A stretch of 64,000 nt of DNA from Duganella dendranthematis (lineage in GTDB: Bacteria; Pseudomonadota; Gammaproteobacteria; Burkholderiales; Burkholderiaceae_D), in NCBI RefSeq assembly GCF_012849375.1, contig NZ_CP051684.1, positions 2,480,001-2,544,000 of the forward strand. Reading direction: 5' to 3'. The position numbers and the translations under genes were made by a program. Below, piece by piece: positions 43,437-53,586 of the stretch; positions within the stretch are counted from its first letter, which is position 1; every line of letters begins with the position of its first letter. The notes under the pieces are model-generated. The model searched no databases. It had not been told where the DNA came from and saw nothing but the letters and a program-made list of their open reading frames with translations.

Positions 43437-45104
43437 TTAGTTGGTCAGCGGCTTGTAGCGGATGCGTTTCGGCTTGGCGCCTTCTTCACCCAGGCGTTTC
43501 TTCTTGTCGGCTTCGTACTCCTGGTAGTTGCCGTCGAAGAAGGTGACTTGCGAGTTGCCTTCGAACGCCAGGATGTGGGTGGCGATACGGTCCAGGAACC
43601 AGCGATCGTGGGAAATCACCATCACGGAACCGGCGAATTCCAGCAGCGCATCTTCCAGCGCGCGCAGGGTTTCGATGTCCAGATCGTTTGACGGTTCATC
43701 CAGCAGCAGTACATTGCCGCCCTTGAGCAGCGTCTTGGCCAGATGCAGGCGGCCACGCTCACCACCGGACAGGTTGCCAACGATCTTCTGCTGGTCGCCG
43801 CCCTTGAAGTTGAAGCGGCCGAGATAGGCGCGCGACGGCATTTCGAAGCGGCCCACGCTGAGGATGTCGGCGCCGCCGGAGACGTCTTCAAACACGGTCT
43901 TGGCATCCTGCAGCTTGTCGCGGTTCTGGTCGACAAGCGACACGCGCGCGGTCTGGCCGATCACCACTTCACCGCTGTCCGGTTGATCCAGGCCGGCGAT
44001 CATCTTGAACAGCGTCGACTTACCGGCGCCGTTGGGGCCAATGATGCCGACGATGGCGCCCGGCGGAATCGTGAAGGACACGTTGTCCAGCAGCAGGCGG
44101 TCGCCGAAGCCTTTCGACACGTTCTTGAATTCGATCACTTCATTGCCCAGACGCTCGGCCACCGGGATGAAAATCTCCTGGGTCTCGTTGCGCTTCTGGT
44201 ATTCGTACTCGCTCAGCTCGTTGAAGCGGGCCAGACGGGCTTTCGACTTGGCCTGGCGCGCCTTCGGATTCTGACGCGACCATTCCAGTTCTTTTTGCAG
44301 CGCGCGCTGGCGCGCCGATTCGGTGGCTTCTTCCTGCTTCAGGCGGTCTTGCTTCTGATCCAGCCACGACGAGTAGTTGCCCTTCCATGGAATGCCATGG
44401 CCACGGTCCAGTTCCAGGATCCACTCGGCGGCGTTGTCGAGGAAGTAGCGATCGTGGGTGATGCCGACCACGGTGCCCGGGAAGCGCAGCAGGAACTGCT
44501 CCAGCCATTCGACCGATTCCGCATCCAGGTGATTGGTTGGTTCGTCGAGCAGCAGCATGTCCGGCTTGGACAGCAGCAGTTTGCACAGCGCCACGCGGCG
44601 TTTTTCACCGCCGGACAGGATGCCGACCTTGGCGTCCCATGGCGGCAGGCGCAGCGCGTCGGCGGCCATTTCCAGTTGCAGGTTCAGGTTGCCGCCGTCC
44701 GACGACGAGATGATCGCTTCCAGGCGCGCCTGCTCGGCGGCCAGCGCGTCGAAGTCGGCGTCTTCGTCGGCGTAGGCGGCGTATACGGCGTCCAGCTTGG
44801 CTTGCGCTTCAAACGCTTCGCCCAGGCCCGATTCCACTTCCTGGCGCACGGTTTTTTCCGGATCCAGCTGCGGTTCCTGCGGCAGGTAGCCGATGTTCAG
44901 GCCCGGCATCGGACGCGCTTCGCCCTGGATGTCGGTGTCGATGCCGGCCATGATTTTCAGCAGGGTGGACTTGCCGGAGCCGTTCAGGCCCAGTACGCCG
45001 ATCTTGGCGCCCGGGAAGAAGGACAGCGAGATATCTTTCAGGATCTGGCGTTTAGGCGGGACGATTTTGCCCACGCGATTCATGGTGTAGACGTAATTGG
45101 CCAT
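43437..45104 (-). CDS. ettA: energy-dependent translational throttle protein EttA
   Basis: The 555-residue ABC-F protein has two ATPase domains: Walker [20 protein letters not shown] and [19 protein letters not shown]; signatures [13 protein letters not shown] and [12 protein letters not shown]; Walker [20 protein letters not shown] and [19 protein letters not shown]. The characteristic arm and linker lie between them, and the start [19 protein letters not shown] is diagnostic of EttA. It binds the ribosomal E site and couples translation to the ATP/ADP ratio. It is single-copy and monocistronic here, followed by a strong terminator. Confidence 0.96.
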   Translation of the reverse strand: MANYVYTMNRVGKIVPPKRQILKDISLSFFPGAKIGVLGLNGSGKSTLLKIMAGIDTDIQGEARPMPGLNIGYLPQEPQLDPEKTVRQEVESGLGEAFEAQAKLDAVYAAYADEDADFDALAAEQARLEAIISSSDGGNLNLQLEMAADALRLPPWDAKVGILSGGEKRRVALCKLLLSKPDMLLLDEPTNHLDAESVEWLEQFLLRFPGTVVGITHDRYFLDNAAEWILELDRGHGIPWKGNYSSWLDQKQDRLKQEEATESARQRALQKELEWSRQNPKARQAKSKARLARFNELSEYEYQKRNETQEIFIPVAERLGNEVIEFKNVSKGFGDRLLLDNVSFTIPPGAIVGIIGPNGAGKSTLFKMIAGLDQPDSGEVVIGQTARVSLVDQNRDKLQDAKTVFEDVSGGADILSVGRFEMPSRAYLGRFNFKGGDQQKIVGNLSGGERGRLHLAKTLLKGGNVLLLDEPSNDLDIETLRALEDALLEFAGSVMVISHDRWFLDRIATHILAFEGNSQVTFFDGNYQEYEADKKKRLGEEGAKPKRIRYKPLTN

Positions 45105-45211
45105 TACTGAGGCTTTCTAAAAAAATAAACAATGCTGATTGTACAGGCGATGGCGTGCATTATAGGCGCGCCGCCGGCCAGGCGGCACGCGCGCGCCATC
45201 GCCGCAGCGCT

Positions 45212-47122
45212 TTATTTCAGCGCCGTGCTGGCCGGCACCACCGGCAGCAGGACCGAGCTGGCGCCGGCTGCGCCGCGCTGCACCGAGATCGTCGCTTTTT
45301 GGAAATCTTCCGGTTTGGCGAAGAAGATATTCGGCACAAAGGTCTGCGGATTGCGGTCATACAGCGGGAACTGCGACGACTGGATCTGCACCATGATGCG
45401 GTGGCCCGGCTTGAACACATAATTCACAGTCGGCAGGCGGAATTTGTATTCCTGCACCACGCCGGCCGGAATCGCCGTCGGATGCTCGAAGCTCTGGCGG
45501 TAGCGGCCGCGGAAGATATCCTGGCTGATCGCCAGCTGGTAGCCGCCCATTTCCGGCTGCTCGGCCACAAACGCCGGGAACACGTCGATCAGCTTGACGA
45601 CGAAATCGCCGTCGGTGCCGGTGGTCTTGGCGAAGATATCGGCCATCGGCGCGCCTTGCAGCGTGACCGGCGCGGTCAGCACCGGCGTCTTGTACGACAG
45701 CACGTCGGTGCGGGTGGACAGTGCGCGCTGGTCCTGCAGCAGCCAGGTGGTCCAGCGGTCATGATCGGCAAAGCTGAGCGGCGGCGCCAGGAACGGCACC
45801 GGCTTGGCCGGATCGGAGACATAGCTGTCCTCGCCGGCCGGCGCCGGCTGGAACGCCAGGCCGCTATCGGCTTGCAGGTACAGCGGCGTCAGCTGGGTGG
45901 TGCCCGGCCAGTCGGCGAATTTGTCCCACTGCTTGTTGGAGGCGTTGAAGATCATCACCGGCGCCAGCGGTTCGGCCGGTTTGCGGTCTTTCAGGTAGGT
46001 GTTGAAGAACGGGATCAGCACGTCGCGGCGGAAGTCGGCGGCGGTGTCGCCATTCCACTTGAGCGGGCCCAGGCGCTCGGCGGCGCGGTTGATCTGGCTG
46101 TGATACCACGGCCCCATCACCAGGTGGTTATTGCCGGCCTTGCCCTTGGCCTTCAGCGCTTCCCACGCGGTGATGGCGCCGTACATGTCTTCCTGGTCCC
46201 ACAAGCCTTGCAGCCACATGGTCGGCACGTTGGACGGCTTGGCGGTCATCATCTTGTCCACCGCCTGCAATTGCCAGAAGGCGTCGTAGGACGGATGGGC
46301 CGCCAGGCGGTTCCAGAAGCCCAGCTGGTCGAAGCCGTGCTGTTTAGCCCAGTTGCCGGCGGTGCCGGCGTCGAGGAAGGTCTGGTAATCGTCAGCGCCG
46401 GGACGCGGCACATTGCTGCCTTTGCCGGTCTTGCTGGTCTGGCCGGAGAAATAATCGAGGTTGACCTGACGGAAGGCGCCGTAGTGGAACCAGTCGTCGC
46501 CCATCCAGCCGTCGACCATCGGGCTTTCCGGCGCCGCCACCTTCAGCGCCGGGTGCGGGTCGCGCAGCGCCATGGTGACGGTCCAGCCGTCGTAGGACGA
46601 GCCGATCATGCCGACCCGCTGGTTGCTTTCCTTGACGTTCTTGGTCAGCCACTCGATGGTGTCCCAGGCGTCGGTGGTGTCATCGGTCTTGGTGGTGTTG
46701 AGCGGGCCGATCGGCGGGCGCGTCATCACATACTTGCCTTCCGAGCCGTACTTGCCGCGGATGTCCTGGTACACCAGGATATAGCCGTCGTCGACCCATT
46801 CGCGGTTGGCCGAGCGCACCGCGTCGCGCAAGCCCAACGGGCCTTTCTGCGCAAAGCCATCGGCATCGTAGGGCGTGCGTTCCAGCAGCATCGGCAGCGC
46901 GCGCGCGCCGTTCGGCACCATGATCACGGTATGCAGCTTGACGCCGTCGCGCATCGGTATCATCACCTCGCGCCGCACGTAGTTGTAGGCTTCCTCCGGG
47001 GCTTTCCATTTGGCCGGAATATCGCTGCCGAGCTGGATCATGGACGCGTCCGGCGTCTGCGCCAGCGCCGCGTTGGCGGCCAGTGCCGTGGTGAGGAGGA
47101 GGGGGAGAAGATGTTTACGCAT
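45212..47122 (-). CDS. exported CocE/NonD-family hydrolase (Xaa-Pro acyl-peptidase fold)
   Basis: The 636-residue protein has a signal peptide (MRKHLLPLLLTTALAANAALA). The CocE N-terminal pattern is VRREVMIPMRDGVKLHTVI followed by LPMLLERTPYDADGF. The nucleophile is in VGMIGSSYDGWTVTMAL; a histidine site is in KAGNNHLVMGPWYHSQIN. The C-terminal jelly-roll part ends with YKFRLPTVNYVFKPGHRIMVQIQSS. Known relatives are cocaine esterase, alpha-amino-acid ester hydrolases and glutaryl-7-aminocephalosporanic acid acylases. It probably hydrolyses acylated amines or esters in the periplasm; the substrate cannot be read. Confidence 0.9.
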   Translation of the reverse strand: MRKHLLPLLLTTALAANAALAQTPDASMIQLGSDIPAKWKAPEEAYNYVRREVMIPMRDGVKLHTVIMVPNGARALPMLLERTPYDADGFAQKGPLGLRDAVRSANREWVDDGYILVYQDIRGKYGSEGKYVMTRPPIGPLNTTKTDDTTDAWDTIEWLTKNVKESNQRVGMIGSSYDGWTVTMALRDPHPALKVAAPESPMVDGWMGDDWFHYGAFRQVNLDYFSGQTSKTGKGSNVPRPGADDYQTFLDAGTAGNWAKQHGFDQLGFWNRLAAHPSYDAFWQLQAVDKMMTAKPSNVPTMWLQGLWDQEDMYGAITAWEALKAKGKAGNNHLVMGPWYHSQINRAAERLGPLKWNGDTAADFRRDVLIPFFNTYLKDRKPAEPLAPVMIFNASNKQWDKFADWPGTTQLTPLYLQADSGLAFQPAPAGEDSYVSDPAKPVPFLAPPLSFADHDRWTTWLLQDQRALSTRTDVLSYKTPVLTAPVTLQGAPMADIFAKTTGTDGDFVVKLIDVFPAFVAEQPEMGGYQLAISQDIFRGRYRQSFEHPTAIPAGVVQEYKFRLPTVNYVFKPGHRIMVQIQSSQFPLYDRNPQTFVPNIFFAKPEDFQKATISVQRGAAGASSVLLPVVPASTALK

Positions 47123-47188
47123 GCCGCAGGCCCTTTAAGTACTGTGTGGAAAGTCGTTCAATTGTAGACCAGGCAGCCAGCGTTGGCG

Positions 47189-48073
47189 TCAGGCGGGCGC
47201 GCTATTTCGCCGGCTCACCCACATCCCCTCCAGCACGTACAGGATCAGGGCGGTCCAGATGACCAGGAAGCCGGCCAGCCGGGCGGGCGGAAAGGCTTCG
47301 TGGAACACCCATACGCCCAGCAGCGCCTGCATGGTCGGCGACAGGTACTGGATCAGCCCCAGCACCGCCATCGGAATTTTGCGCGCGCCGGCGGCAAATA
47401 GCAGCAGCGGAATCGCCGTGATCGGGCCGGCGGCGGCCAGCAGCCAACGGGTGCTGTCGTGAGGGGTATTCAGGAAGGCGTTGTGGCCGTGCCAGCTGAG
47501 CCACAGCACATACACCAGCGCCAGCGGGAACAGCATCATGGTTTCCAGCGACAAGCCCTCCAGCGCCGCCAGCGCGGCGGTCTTGCGCAACAGGCCGTAG
47601 CCGCCGAAGGTGATGCCTAAAATCAAGGCAATCCACGGCAACTCGCCGGCCTGCCAGGTCAGCCAAGCTACGCCGCTGGCGGCCACCGCCATGGCGATCC
47701 ACTGGCCGCGGCGCAGTTTTTCCTTCAGCACCAGCAGCCCCAGCAGCACGTTGATCAGCGGATTGATGAAATAGCCGAGGCTGGCGTCGATGACATGGCC
47801 ATTGTTGACCGACCAGATATAGATGAACCAGTTGGCGGTCAGCAGCAGCGCGCTGGCGACAAAGCTGGCCAGAATGCGCGGCTGGCGCAACACCCTGGGC
47901 AGCCATCTCCATTGCTGGCGCACGGTCAGCACGATCACCAGGAACAACAGCGACCACAGCATGCGATGGGCGAGGATTTCCTGCGGCGGCACCTCGTCGA
48001 GCGCGTGGAAATACAGCGGGAACAAGCCCCAGAAGAAGAACGCCAGCGAGGCGTACACAATACCTGAATTCAT
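47189..48073 (-). CDS. rarD: EamA-family transporter RarD
   Basis: The 294-residue protein has ten hydrophobic helices in two EamA repeats. RarD features are the start YASLAFFFWGLFPLYFHAL, HRMLWSLLFLVIVLTVRQQW, and FIYIWSVNNGHVIDASLGYFINPLINVLLGLL. The C-terminal repeat includes VLGLIQYLSPTMQALLGVW. It is predicted to be a drug/metabolite-type permease linked in E. coli to chloramphenicol sensitivity; its natural substrate is unknown. It is separated from kup by a 208-bp divergent region. Confidence 0.93.
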   Translation of the reverse strand: MNSGIVYASLAFFFWGLFPLYFHALDEVPPQEILAHRMLWSLLFLVIVLTVRQQWRWLPRVLRQPRILASFVASALLLTANWFIYIWSVNNGHVIDASLGYFINPLINVLLGLLVLKEKLRRGQWIAMAVAASGVAWLTWQAGELPWIALILGITFGGYGLLRKTAALAALEGLSLETMMLFPLALVYVLWLSWHGHNAFLNTPHDSTRWLLAAAGPITAIPLLLFAAGARKIPMAVLGLIQYLSPTMQALLGVWVFHEAFPPARLAGFLVIWTALILYVLEGMWVSRRNSAPA

Positions 48074-48281
48074 GGGGCGGATCGGCTAAATGATGTGGAC
48101 AGTCTGGCATTATCTTCGATTCAGGCGCGCTCCGCTGGCCACCGGACTCGCGCTGCCGACCGGGGCGGCGTACACTGGCGGTATTGACCGTTTTGAAATG
48201 CTTTCGTATGCCAAAATCTCCTTGCCTTTTGCAAAGTCTTGACCTATTGTGCAATGCACCAAAACAACAACAGGTGCAATC

Positions 48282-50162
48282 TTGACCGAGCAACACAAGA
48301 AAAGCAGTCTTGCGGCACTCACGCTGGCGGCTGTCGGCATCGTTTATGGCGACATCGGTACCAGCCCCCTCTACACCCTCAAAACCATCTTCGATCCCGA
48401 GCACGGCCTGGCGCTGAGCGAAGGCAATCTGCTGGGCATCATTTCGCTGATTTTCTGGGGGCTGACGCTGATCGTGTCGCTGAAATACGTGACGCTGGTG
48501 CTGCGCGCCGATAACCGCGGCGAAGGCGGCATCATGGCGCTGATGGCGCTGGCGCTGAATTCGGTGACCAAGGCGGCGCCGCGCTGGCACTATCCGCTGA
48601 TGCTGCTGGGCGTCTTCGGCGCCACCATGTTCTACGGCGACTCGGTAATCACCCCGGCGATTTCGGTGCTGGGCGCGATCGAGGGCCTGGAAGTGGCGGC
48701 GACCGGACTGGAACAGTACATCGTGCCGCTGACCATCATCGTACTGATCACGCTGTACGCCATGCAGCGCCACGGCACCGCCGGCATCGGCCGCTTCTTC
48801 GGCCCGGTCATGGTGGTGTGGTTTGCCGCGCTGGCCATCATGGGGCTGGTCAACATCGTCGAAGCGCCGCAGATCCTGTATGCGCTCAATCCCTATCACG
48901 CGCTGCGCTTCATGTACGAAAACCGCATGATCGCCTTCGTCGCGCTGGGCGCGGTGGTGCTGTCGCTGACCGGCGCCGAGGCGCTGTATGCGGACATGGG
49001 CCACTTCGGCAAAAAGCCGATCCGCGCCGCCTGGTTTCTGATCGTGTTCCCGGCGCTGGCGCTGAATTACCTGGGCCAGGGCGCGCTGCTGCTGACCCGT
49101 CCGGACGCCGTATCGAATCCCTTCTTCCACCAGTTGGGCGAGTGGAGCGTGTACCCACTGGTGGTGCTGTCGACACTGGCGGCGGTGATCGCCTCGCAGG
49201 CCACCATTTCCGGCACCTTCTCGATGACCAAGCAGGCCATCGCACTGGGCCTGCTGCCGCGCATGCGCATCCTGCACACCTCGGCCAGCGAGATCGGCCA
49301 GATCTACATCCCGGCCGTCAACTGGCTGCAACTGGCGGTGGTGCTGCTGGCGGTGGTGGGCTTCGGCTCGTCGGACAAACTGGCCGGCGCCTATGGCATC
49401 GCGGTCACCGCCACCATGCTGGCCACCACCTTCCTGACCTTCTTCGTGATCCGCTACCGTTGGCACCTGCCGCTGGCGCTGTGCTTCGCCGCCACCGGCT
49501 TCTTCATCGCGATCGACATCGCGCTGTTCTCGGCCAGTACGCTGAAGCTGTTCCATGGCGGCTGGTTCCCGCTGCTGCTGGGCGTGATCCTGTTCACCGT
49601 GATGCTGACCTGGAAGCGCGGCCGCGAGCTGGTGTTCGAGAATCTGCAGAAGCACGCGATTCCGCTGGAAGACTTCCTGTCCTCGCTGTTTGTGGCGCCG
49701 CCGACCCGTGTCTACGGCACCGCCATCTTCCTGCGCGGCGAAAGCGACGGCGTGCCGCACGCGCTGCTGCACAACCTGTCGCACAACAAGGTGCTGCATG
49801 AACGGGTGGTGTTCTTCACCGTGCACGTGGTGGAAGAGCCGTGGGTGCCCGAGGATGAACAGGTCAAGGTGACCGACCTGGGACACCAGTGCTACCAGCT
49901 GAACGTCTACTACGGCTTCAAGGACGAACCGGATATTCCAAAGGTGCTGGCGCTGTGCGAATGCCTTGGCCTGCCGTTCGAGATGATGGAGACTTCCTTC
50001 TTCATTGCCCGTCAGACGGTGATTTCGGCGCCCGGCTCCGGCATGGCGACCTGGCGCGAGCACCTGTTCGTGGCGATGTCGCGCAATGCGCGCGGCGCCG
50101 CCGACTACTACCAGATTCCTCCCAACCGCGTGATTGAACTTGGCACGCAAGTGGAAATTTGA
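48282..50162 (+). CDS. kup: Kup low-affinity potassium transporter
   Basis: I chose the TTG at 48282, which gives MTEQHKKSSLAALTLAAVG, the usual start of Kup; a GTG at 48249 is also open but lies in regulatory-looking DNA. The 626-residue protein has about 12 membrane helices and family motifs GIVYGDIGTSPLYTLK, NRGEGGIMALMALA, GATMFYGDSVITPAISVLGA and LTGAEALYADMGHFGKKPI. The C-terminal 170 residues are cytosolic. It takes up potassium with protons. A candidate promoter TTGACC-N17-TATGCC lies at 48184-48212, and a perfect GTGCA-A-TGCAC dyad at 48249-48259. Confidence 0.93.
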   Translation: MTEQHKKSSLAALTLAAVGIVYGDIGTSPLYTLKTIFDPEHGLALSEGNLLGIISLIFWGLTLIVSLKYVTLVLRADNRGEGGIMALMALALNSVTKAAPRWHYPLMLLGVFGATMFYGDSVITPAISVLGAIEGLEVAATGLEQYIVPLTIIVLITLYAMQRHGTAGIGRFFGPVMVVWFAALAIMGLVNIVEAPQILYALNPYHALRFMYENRMIAFVALGAVVLSLTGAEALYADMGHFGKKPIRAAWFLIVFPALALNYLGQGALLLTRPDAVSNPFFHQLGEWSVYPLVVLSTLAAVIASQATISGTFSMTKQAIALGLLPRMRILHTSASEIGQIYIPAVNWLQLAVVLLAVVGFGSSDKLAGAYGIAVTATMLATTFLTFFVIRYRWHLPLALCFAATGFFIAIDIALFSASTLKLFHGGWFPLLLGVILFTVMLTWKRGRELVFENLQKHAIPLEDFLSSLFVAPPTRVYGTAIFLRGESDGVPHALLHNLSHNKVLHERVVFFTVHVVEEPWVPEDEQVKVTDLGHQCYQLNVYYGFKDEPDIPKVLALCECLGLPFEMMETSFFIARQTVISAPGSGMATWREHLFVAMSRNARGAADYYQIPPNRVIELGTQVEI

Positions 50163-50268
50163 ATACAAAATAATGTAACTGAATGTAGTGCCGGGAGTGT
50201 AAGTGCCGTCGTCTGATAAACTTCTGCGCCGGGACTACCGTCAAATACGAATTCGATCAAAGGTAAAT

Positions 50269-51138
50269 ATGAAAGCGATGTTGAAATTATTCGCCGTTGC
50301 GGTCTGCGCAGCGGTGCTGGCCGCCTGCGGTGGCGGTGGGGACAAGACGCCGAAGCCGGTAGTGGTTGTCCAGCCGGCCTACAAGATGACTGAAACCGCA
50401 GTCGGCACCGGGCGCGCGGCCGTGTCGGGCGATCTGGTCACCTTCACCTATGTCGGCTACCTGTACGACTCGACCAAGTCCGACTTCAAGGGCGAAAAAA
50501 TCGAAAGCTCGGTCGATATCGGCACCACCTTCACCGCCACCGTTGGCGTGGGCTTGATGCTGACCGGCTGGGATCAGACGCTGATCGGCATGCAGGCGGG
50601 CGGCAAACGCACCGCCATCCTGCCGGCCAACCTGGCCTATGGCGCCAATACCCGCGATGCGCAAACCGTCAACAACATCAAGTACGCCGCCATCACGGCC
50701 AATGCACCGCTGGTGTATGACTTCGTGATGGTGAACGTCAGCCCGCAGGTGGTCATCCCTAACGTGCCGGCGACCGAGCTGAAAACCATCGACGTCACCA
50801 CCGGCACCGGCACGGCGGTTGTCAACGGTCAGACCGTCAGCGTGCGTTACACCGGCTGGCTGTATGACGGCACCCGCAGCACCTTCAAAGGCGCCAAGTT
50901 CGACGACAACACGGCAACTGGCGATACGCTGCTGAAGTTCGTGGCTGGTGGCACTGGCGTCATTCCCGGCTTCAGCACCGGTGTGATCGGCATGCAGCTG
51001 AATGGCACGCGCACCATCATCATCCCGGCCAACCTGGCTTACGGCGCTACTGCGCAAGCCGCAACGGCGCGCTACGGTGTGGTGATCCCGGCCAATTCGG
51101 CGCTGGTGTTCGACGTCACGCTGGTTTCGTCGCCATAA
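50269..51138 (+). CDS. tandem FKBP-type peptidyl-prolyl isomerase lipoprotein
   Basis: The ATG at 50269 (AGGTAAAT upstream) gives 289 residues. The signal ends in a lipobox (AAVLAACGGGGDK), so the protein is a lipoprotein. Two FKBP domains follow: VTFTYVGYLYDSTKSDFKGEKIESS and GWDQTLIGMQAGGKRTAILPANLAYGA, then VSVRYTGWLYDGTRSTFKGAKFDDN and GFSTGVIGMQLNGTRTIIIPANLAYGA. Both share the WLYD/YLYDS and IPANLAYGA motifs. It would fold proline-containing proteins in the periplasm. A duplication within one gene is visible. A strong terminator follows. Confidence 0.9.
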   Translation: MKAMLKLFAVAVCAAVLAACGGGGDKTPKPVVVVQPAYKMTETAVGTGRAAVSGDLVTFTYVGYLYDSTKSDFKGEKIESSVDIGTTFTATVGVGLMLTGWDQTLIGMQAGGKRTAILPANLAYGANTRDAQTVNNIKYAAITANAPLVYDFVMVNVSPQVVIPNVPATELKTIDVTTGTGTAVVNGQTVSVRYTGWLYDGTRSTFKGAKFDDNTATGDTLLKFVAGGTGVIPGFSTGVIGMQLNGTRTIIIPANLAYGATAQAATARYGVVIPANSALVFDVTLVSSP

Positions 51139-51152
51139 GCGTAGTAAACGTG

Positions 51153-51186
51153 TAAAAAAGGGCAGCCACTGGCTGCCCTTTTTTTA
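51153..51186. terminator. bidirectional terminator between the FKBP gene and the permease cluster
   Basis: GGGCAGCCA (51160-51168) pairs perfectly with TGGCTGCCC (51170-51178) across a one-base gap and is flanked by A-rich and T-rich tails on both sides. It can end the FKBP transcript on the plus strand and the ABC operon on the minus strand. Confidence 0.85.
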
Positions 51187-53583
51187 TTGGCGCAGCGCCT
51201 GCGCGGGCGCGATGCGCATCGCCGACCATGTATGGCGGGCGGTGGCCGCAGCCACCACGATCAGCACCAGGACCAGCGCCACCAGGGGCGCCCATCCACC
51301 CAGCGGCGAGCGCTCGGCAAACGGCGCCAGATAGCGCGCAATCGCCAGCCAGGCCGGTGGCATTGCGATCAGCGCCGCCACCGCCGTCAGCAGCGCAAAC
51401 TCGCGGCCCACCAGCGCCGCAATCGCCGCGCGGCCGGCGCCATGTAGCTTGCGCAGCACGATCTCGCGCGCGCGCCGCTGCACGCTGTGCGCCGCCAGCA
51501 CATAGATGCCAAACGCAGCCAGCACCAGCACTACCGCCGTGGCGCAGGCCAGCAGGTGCGCCAGCCGCACATCGTCTGCATAGGCTTGTGCGTAGTAGCT
51601 GGCCGCATGCCGTATCACCGCTGGATGGGTAGGGAAGTAGCGCTGCCACGTGTTCAGCATGGCCTGCTCCACCGCGTCGGTTGGGCCTTGCACGCGGGCC
51701 GTCAGCAGTCGGCTGTTGGTCGACAGCGAATACATGATCGGCTGCACCGGATCGCGCAAGGTCTCCCAGCGCAGGTCCGGCGCCACGCCGACGATCCGGG
51801 TCTGGGTGCCGTAGATACGCTGACCCACCGCATCGCGCGCCGAGGCCCAGCCCAATGCGCGCACCGCCGCCTGGTTGAGCATCACGCTTTCCTCGCCCTT
51901 GCTTTCCACCTGGTCGATGCGCGGGTCGAACAAGCGTCCAGCCAACGGCTGCAGGCCGTACACCTGGAAGAACGAAGCGCCTATCCAGTGTACCGAGACG
52001 CCGATATCGGTGCCGTCGTTGCGCTTGACGGTCATGCTGCCGCGCGTTCCGGTATGGTCGTCGCGGCCCGGCAGGTCGCTGCTGTCGGCCACGCCGGTGA
52101 CGCCGGGCAGCTGCGCCAGCGCATCGCGGAAAGCACGACCGGTGGGATCGTTAATGTTGACCGGCAGTTCCGCCGTCAGTAGCGGCGCCGTATCGAAGCC
52201 GGGAGAGGCGGAGGCGGCAAACTGGGTCTGCCACAAGATCGCCAGCGCAATGCTGCCCATGCCGATAGCGGCGGCAAACTGCAGCGCGGTCAGCGCGCGC
52301 CGCAGCCAGGCGCCGCCGGCCGTTTCGCCGCTGCGCTGTGCCAGCGTGGCGCGCATGTCGACGCCGCGCGCCAGCCAGCCGGGATACCAGCCCGACAACG
52401 CACCCACCACCGCGCCGAACAGCAGCCCGGCGCCGGTGGCCGACGGCGTGAACACGCCATCCAGAGGACGTTGCAGCAGTTCCGACGCCAGCGGCAGCAG
52501 CAGCCACGCCAGCAGCAGGCCCAGTGCGGCGGCCGTGGTCGACAGCAGCATGGCCTCGGCCATGAATTGCACCAGCAGCTGGCGCGTGCTGGCCCCCAGC
52601 ACGCGGCGCATGGCGATCTCGCGCTGGCGGCCAAAGGTGCGCACCGTCGCCAGATTGATGTGGTTGACCACCGCCAGCAGCAGAATCAGCAAACCGGCCA
52701 GGCCGAGCGCCAGTACCATGCGCATGTCGCCGCGCGGGCCGGCGCCCATGGTGTTGGCGACCGTGCGGTCGAAGTAAGCCTCGCTCAACGGTCCAAGCCC
52801 GATATCCACCATCTTGCGCGCGGCTAGCGCGGCCTTCATTTCGGGCGTCGCCAGGTTGTCCCACGGCGCCTTGTCGACGACGTCCTGCAGCGCTTTTTGT
52901 AGCGCCTGCGGGGTGGCGTCGGTTTTCACGTAAATGCGGCCGGCGATGCCCATCCAGTTGGACAATACCTGCTGGCGTTCCTTTTCAGACCAGAGCGTGC
53001 TGCCGATGCCGACCAGCGCGCCGAACTGCATGGTGCTAGCGGACGGCCGGTCCGGCAGGATGGCTCGCACCTGAAGCACTTTCTGGTTGACAACGACGGT
53101 GCGGCCGAGTGCCTTGCTGGTGCCTAGCAATTGCAACGCCGCCTGCTGCGTCAGCGCCAGGCCGTCGGGCGCGGTCAGCGCCTGCCGCAGATCGCCTTGC
53201 AGTGCGCGCAGTGCGGCGATCTGCTCGAATGCCGGATCGACGGCGGTGATGTCGATCTCGCGCAGCGCGCCATTCTGGTTCAGCTGCGCCTTGCTGGGCC
53301 ACCAGACGCTGGCCTGCAGCGGCAGGCCGCTGCGCAGCGCCACCTCGCGCAGCGCGAATGGCGTGTACTCCATCCACTGCGGCTGCGGGATGAAGTTAAG
53401 CCGGTGCTTGATGACGAACACGCGCTCGCGCTGTGGCACATCGCGGTCGTAGCTGAAGGAGTAGTACACAAACGCCGTCAGCAGAAAGCACACCGCGAAA
53501 CCGGCGGCGAGGCCGAACAGTTCGACGGCAGTGTTGAAAGGCTGGCGTAGCAGCAGGCGCCAGCCGAGGCGAAAATTTTTCAT
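51184..53583 (-). CDS. FtsX/MacB-type ABC permease, third paralogue
   Basis: The 799-residue protein has one N-terminal helix (FNTAVELFGLAAGFAVCFLLTAF), a large periplasmic domain, three helices ending at GWYPGWLA, another helix (LQFAAAIGMGSIALAILW), a second periplasmic domain and three last helices. This eight-helix, two-core layout fits the MacB/FtsX superfamily. The core motif VRTFGRQREIAMRRVLGASTRQLLVQFMAEA and its C-terminal copy (VQRRAREIVLRKLHGAG) are plain. It is the most diverged of three tandem copies, four bases downstream of the second, and must share their ATPase. Its end lies at a strong terminator. Confidence 0.88.
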   Translation of the reverse strand: MKNFRLGWRLLLRQPFNTAVELFGLAAGFAVCFLLTAFVYYSFSYDRDVPQRERVFVIKHRLNFIPQPQWMEYTPFALREVALRSGLPLQASVWWPSKAQLNQNGALREIDITAVDPAFEQIAALRALQGDLRQALTAPDGLALTQQAALQLLGTSKALGRTVVVNQKVLQVRAILPDRPSASTMQFGALVGIGSTLWSEKERQQVLSNWMGIAGRIYVKTDATPQALQKALQDVVDKAPWDNLATPEMKAALAARKMVDIGLGPLSEAYFDRTVANTMGAGPRGDMRMVLALGLAGLLILLLAVVNHINLATVRTFGRQREIAMRRVLGASTRQLLVQFMAEAMLLSTTAAALGLLLAWLLLPLASELLQRPLDGVFTPSATGAGLLFGAVVGALSGWYPGWLARGVDMRATLAQRSGETAGGAWLRRALTALQFAAAIGMGSIALAILWQTQFAASASPGFDTAPLLTAELPVNINDPTGRAFRDALAQLPGVTGVADSSDLPGRDDHTGTRGSMTVKRNDGTDIGVSVHWIGASFFQVYGLQPLAGRLFDPRIDQVESKGEESVMLNQAAVRALGWASARDAVGQRIYGTQTRIVGVAPDLRWETLRDPVQPIMYSLSTNSRLLTARVQGPTDAVEQAMLNTWQRYFPTHPAVIRHAASYYAQAYADDVRLAHLLACATAVVLVLAAFGIYVLAAHSVQRRAREIVLRKLHGAGRAAIAALVGREFALLTAVAALIAMPPAWLAIARYLAPFAERSPLGGWAPLVALVLVLIVVAAATARHTWSAMRIAPAQALRQ

Positions 53584-53586
53584 CGC

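Noticed and set aside
47202..50168. Very long open frame (988 codons) on the minus strand opposite kup and extending through rarD
   Set aside because: Its product is rich in Arg, His, Gln and Gly with no domain and lies on the complement of a clear Kup transporter; high GC codon bias keeps the antisense frame open.
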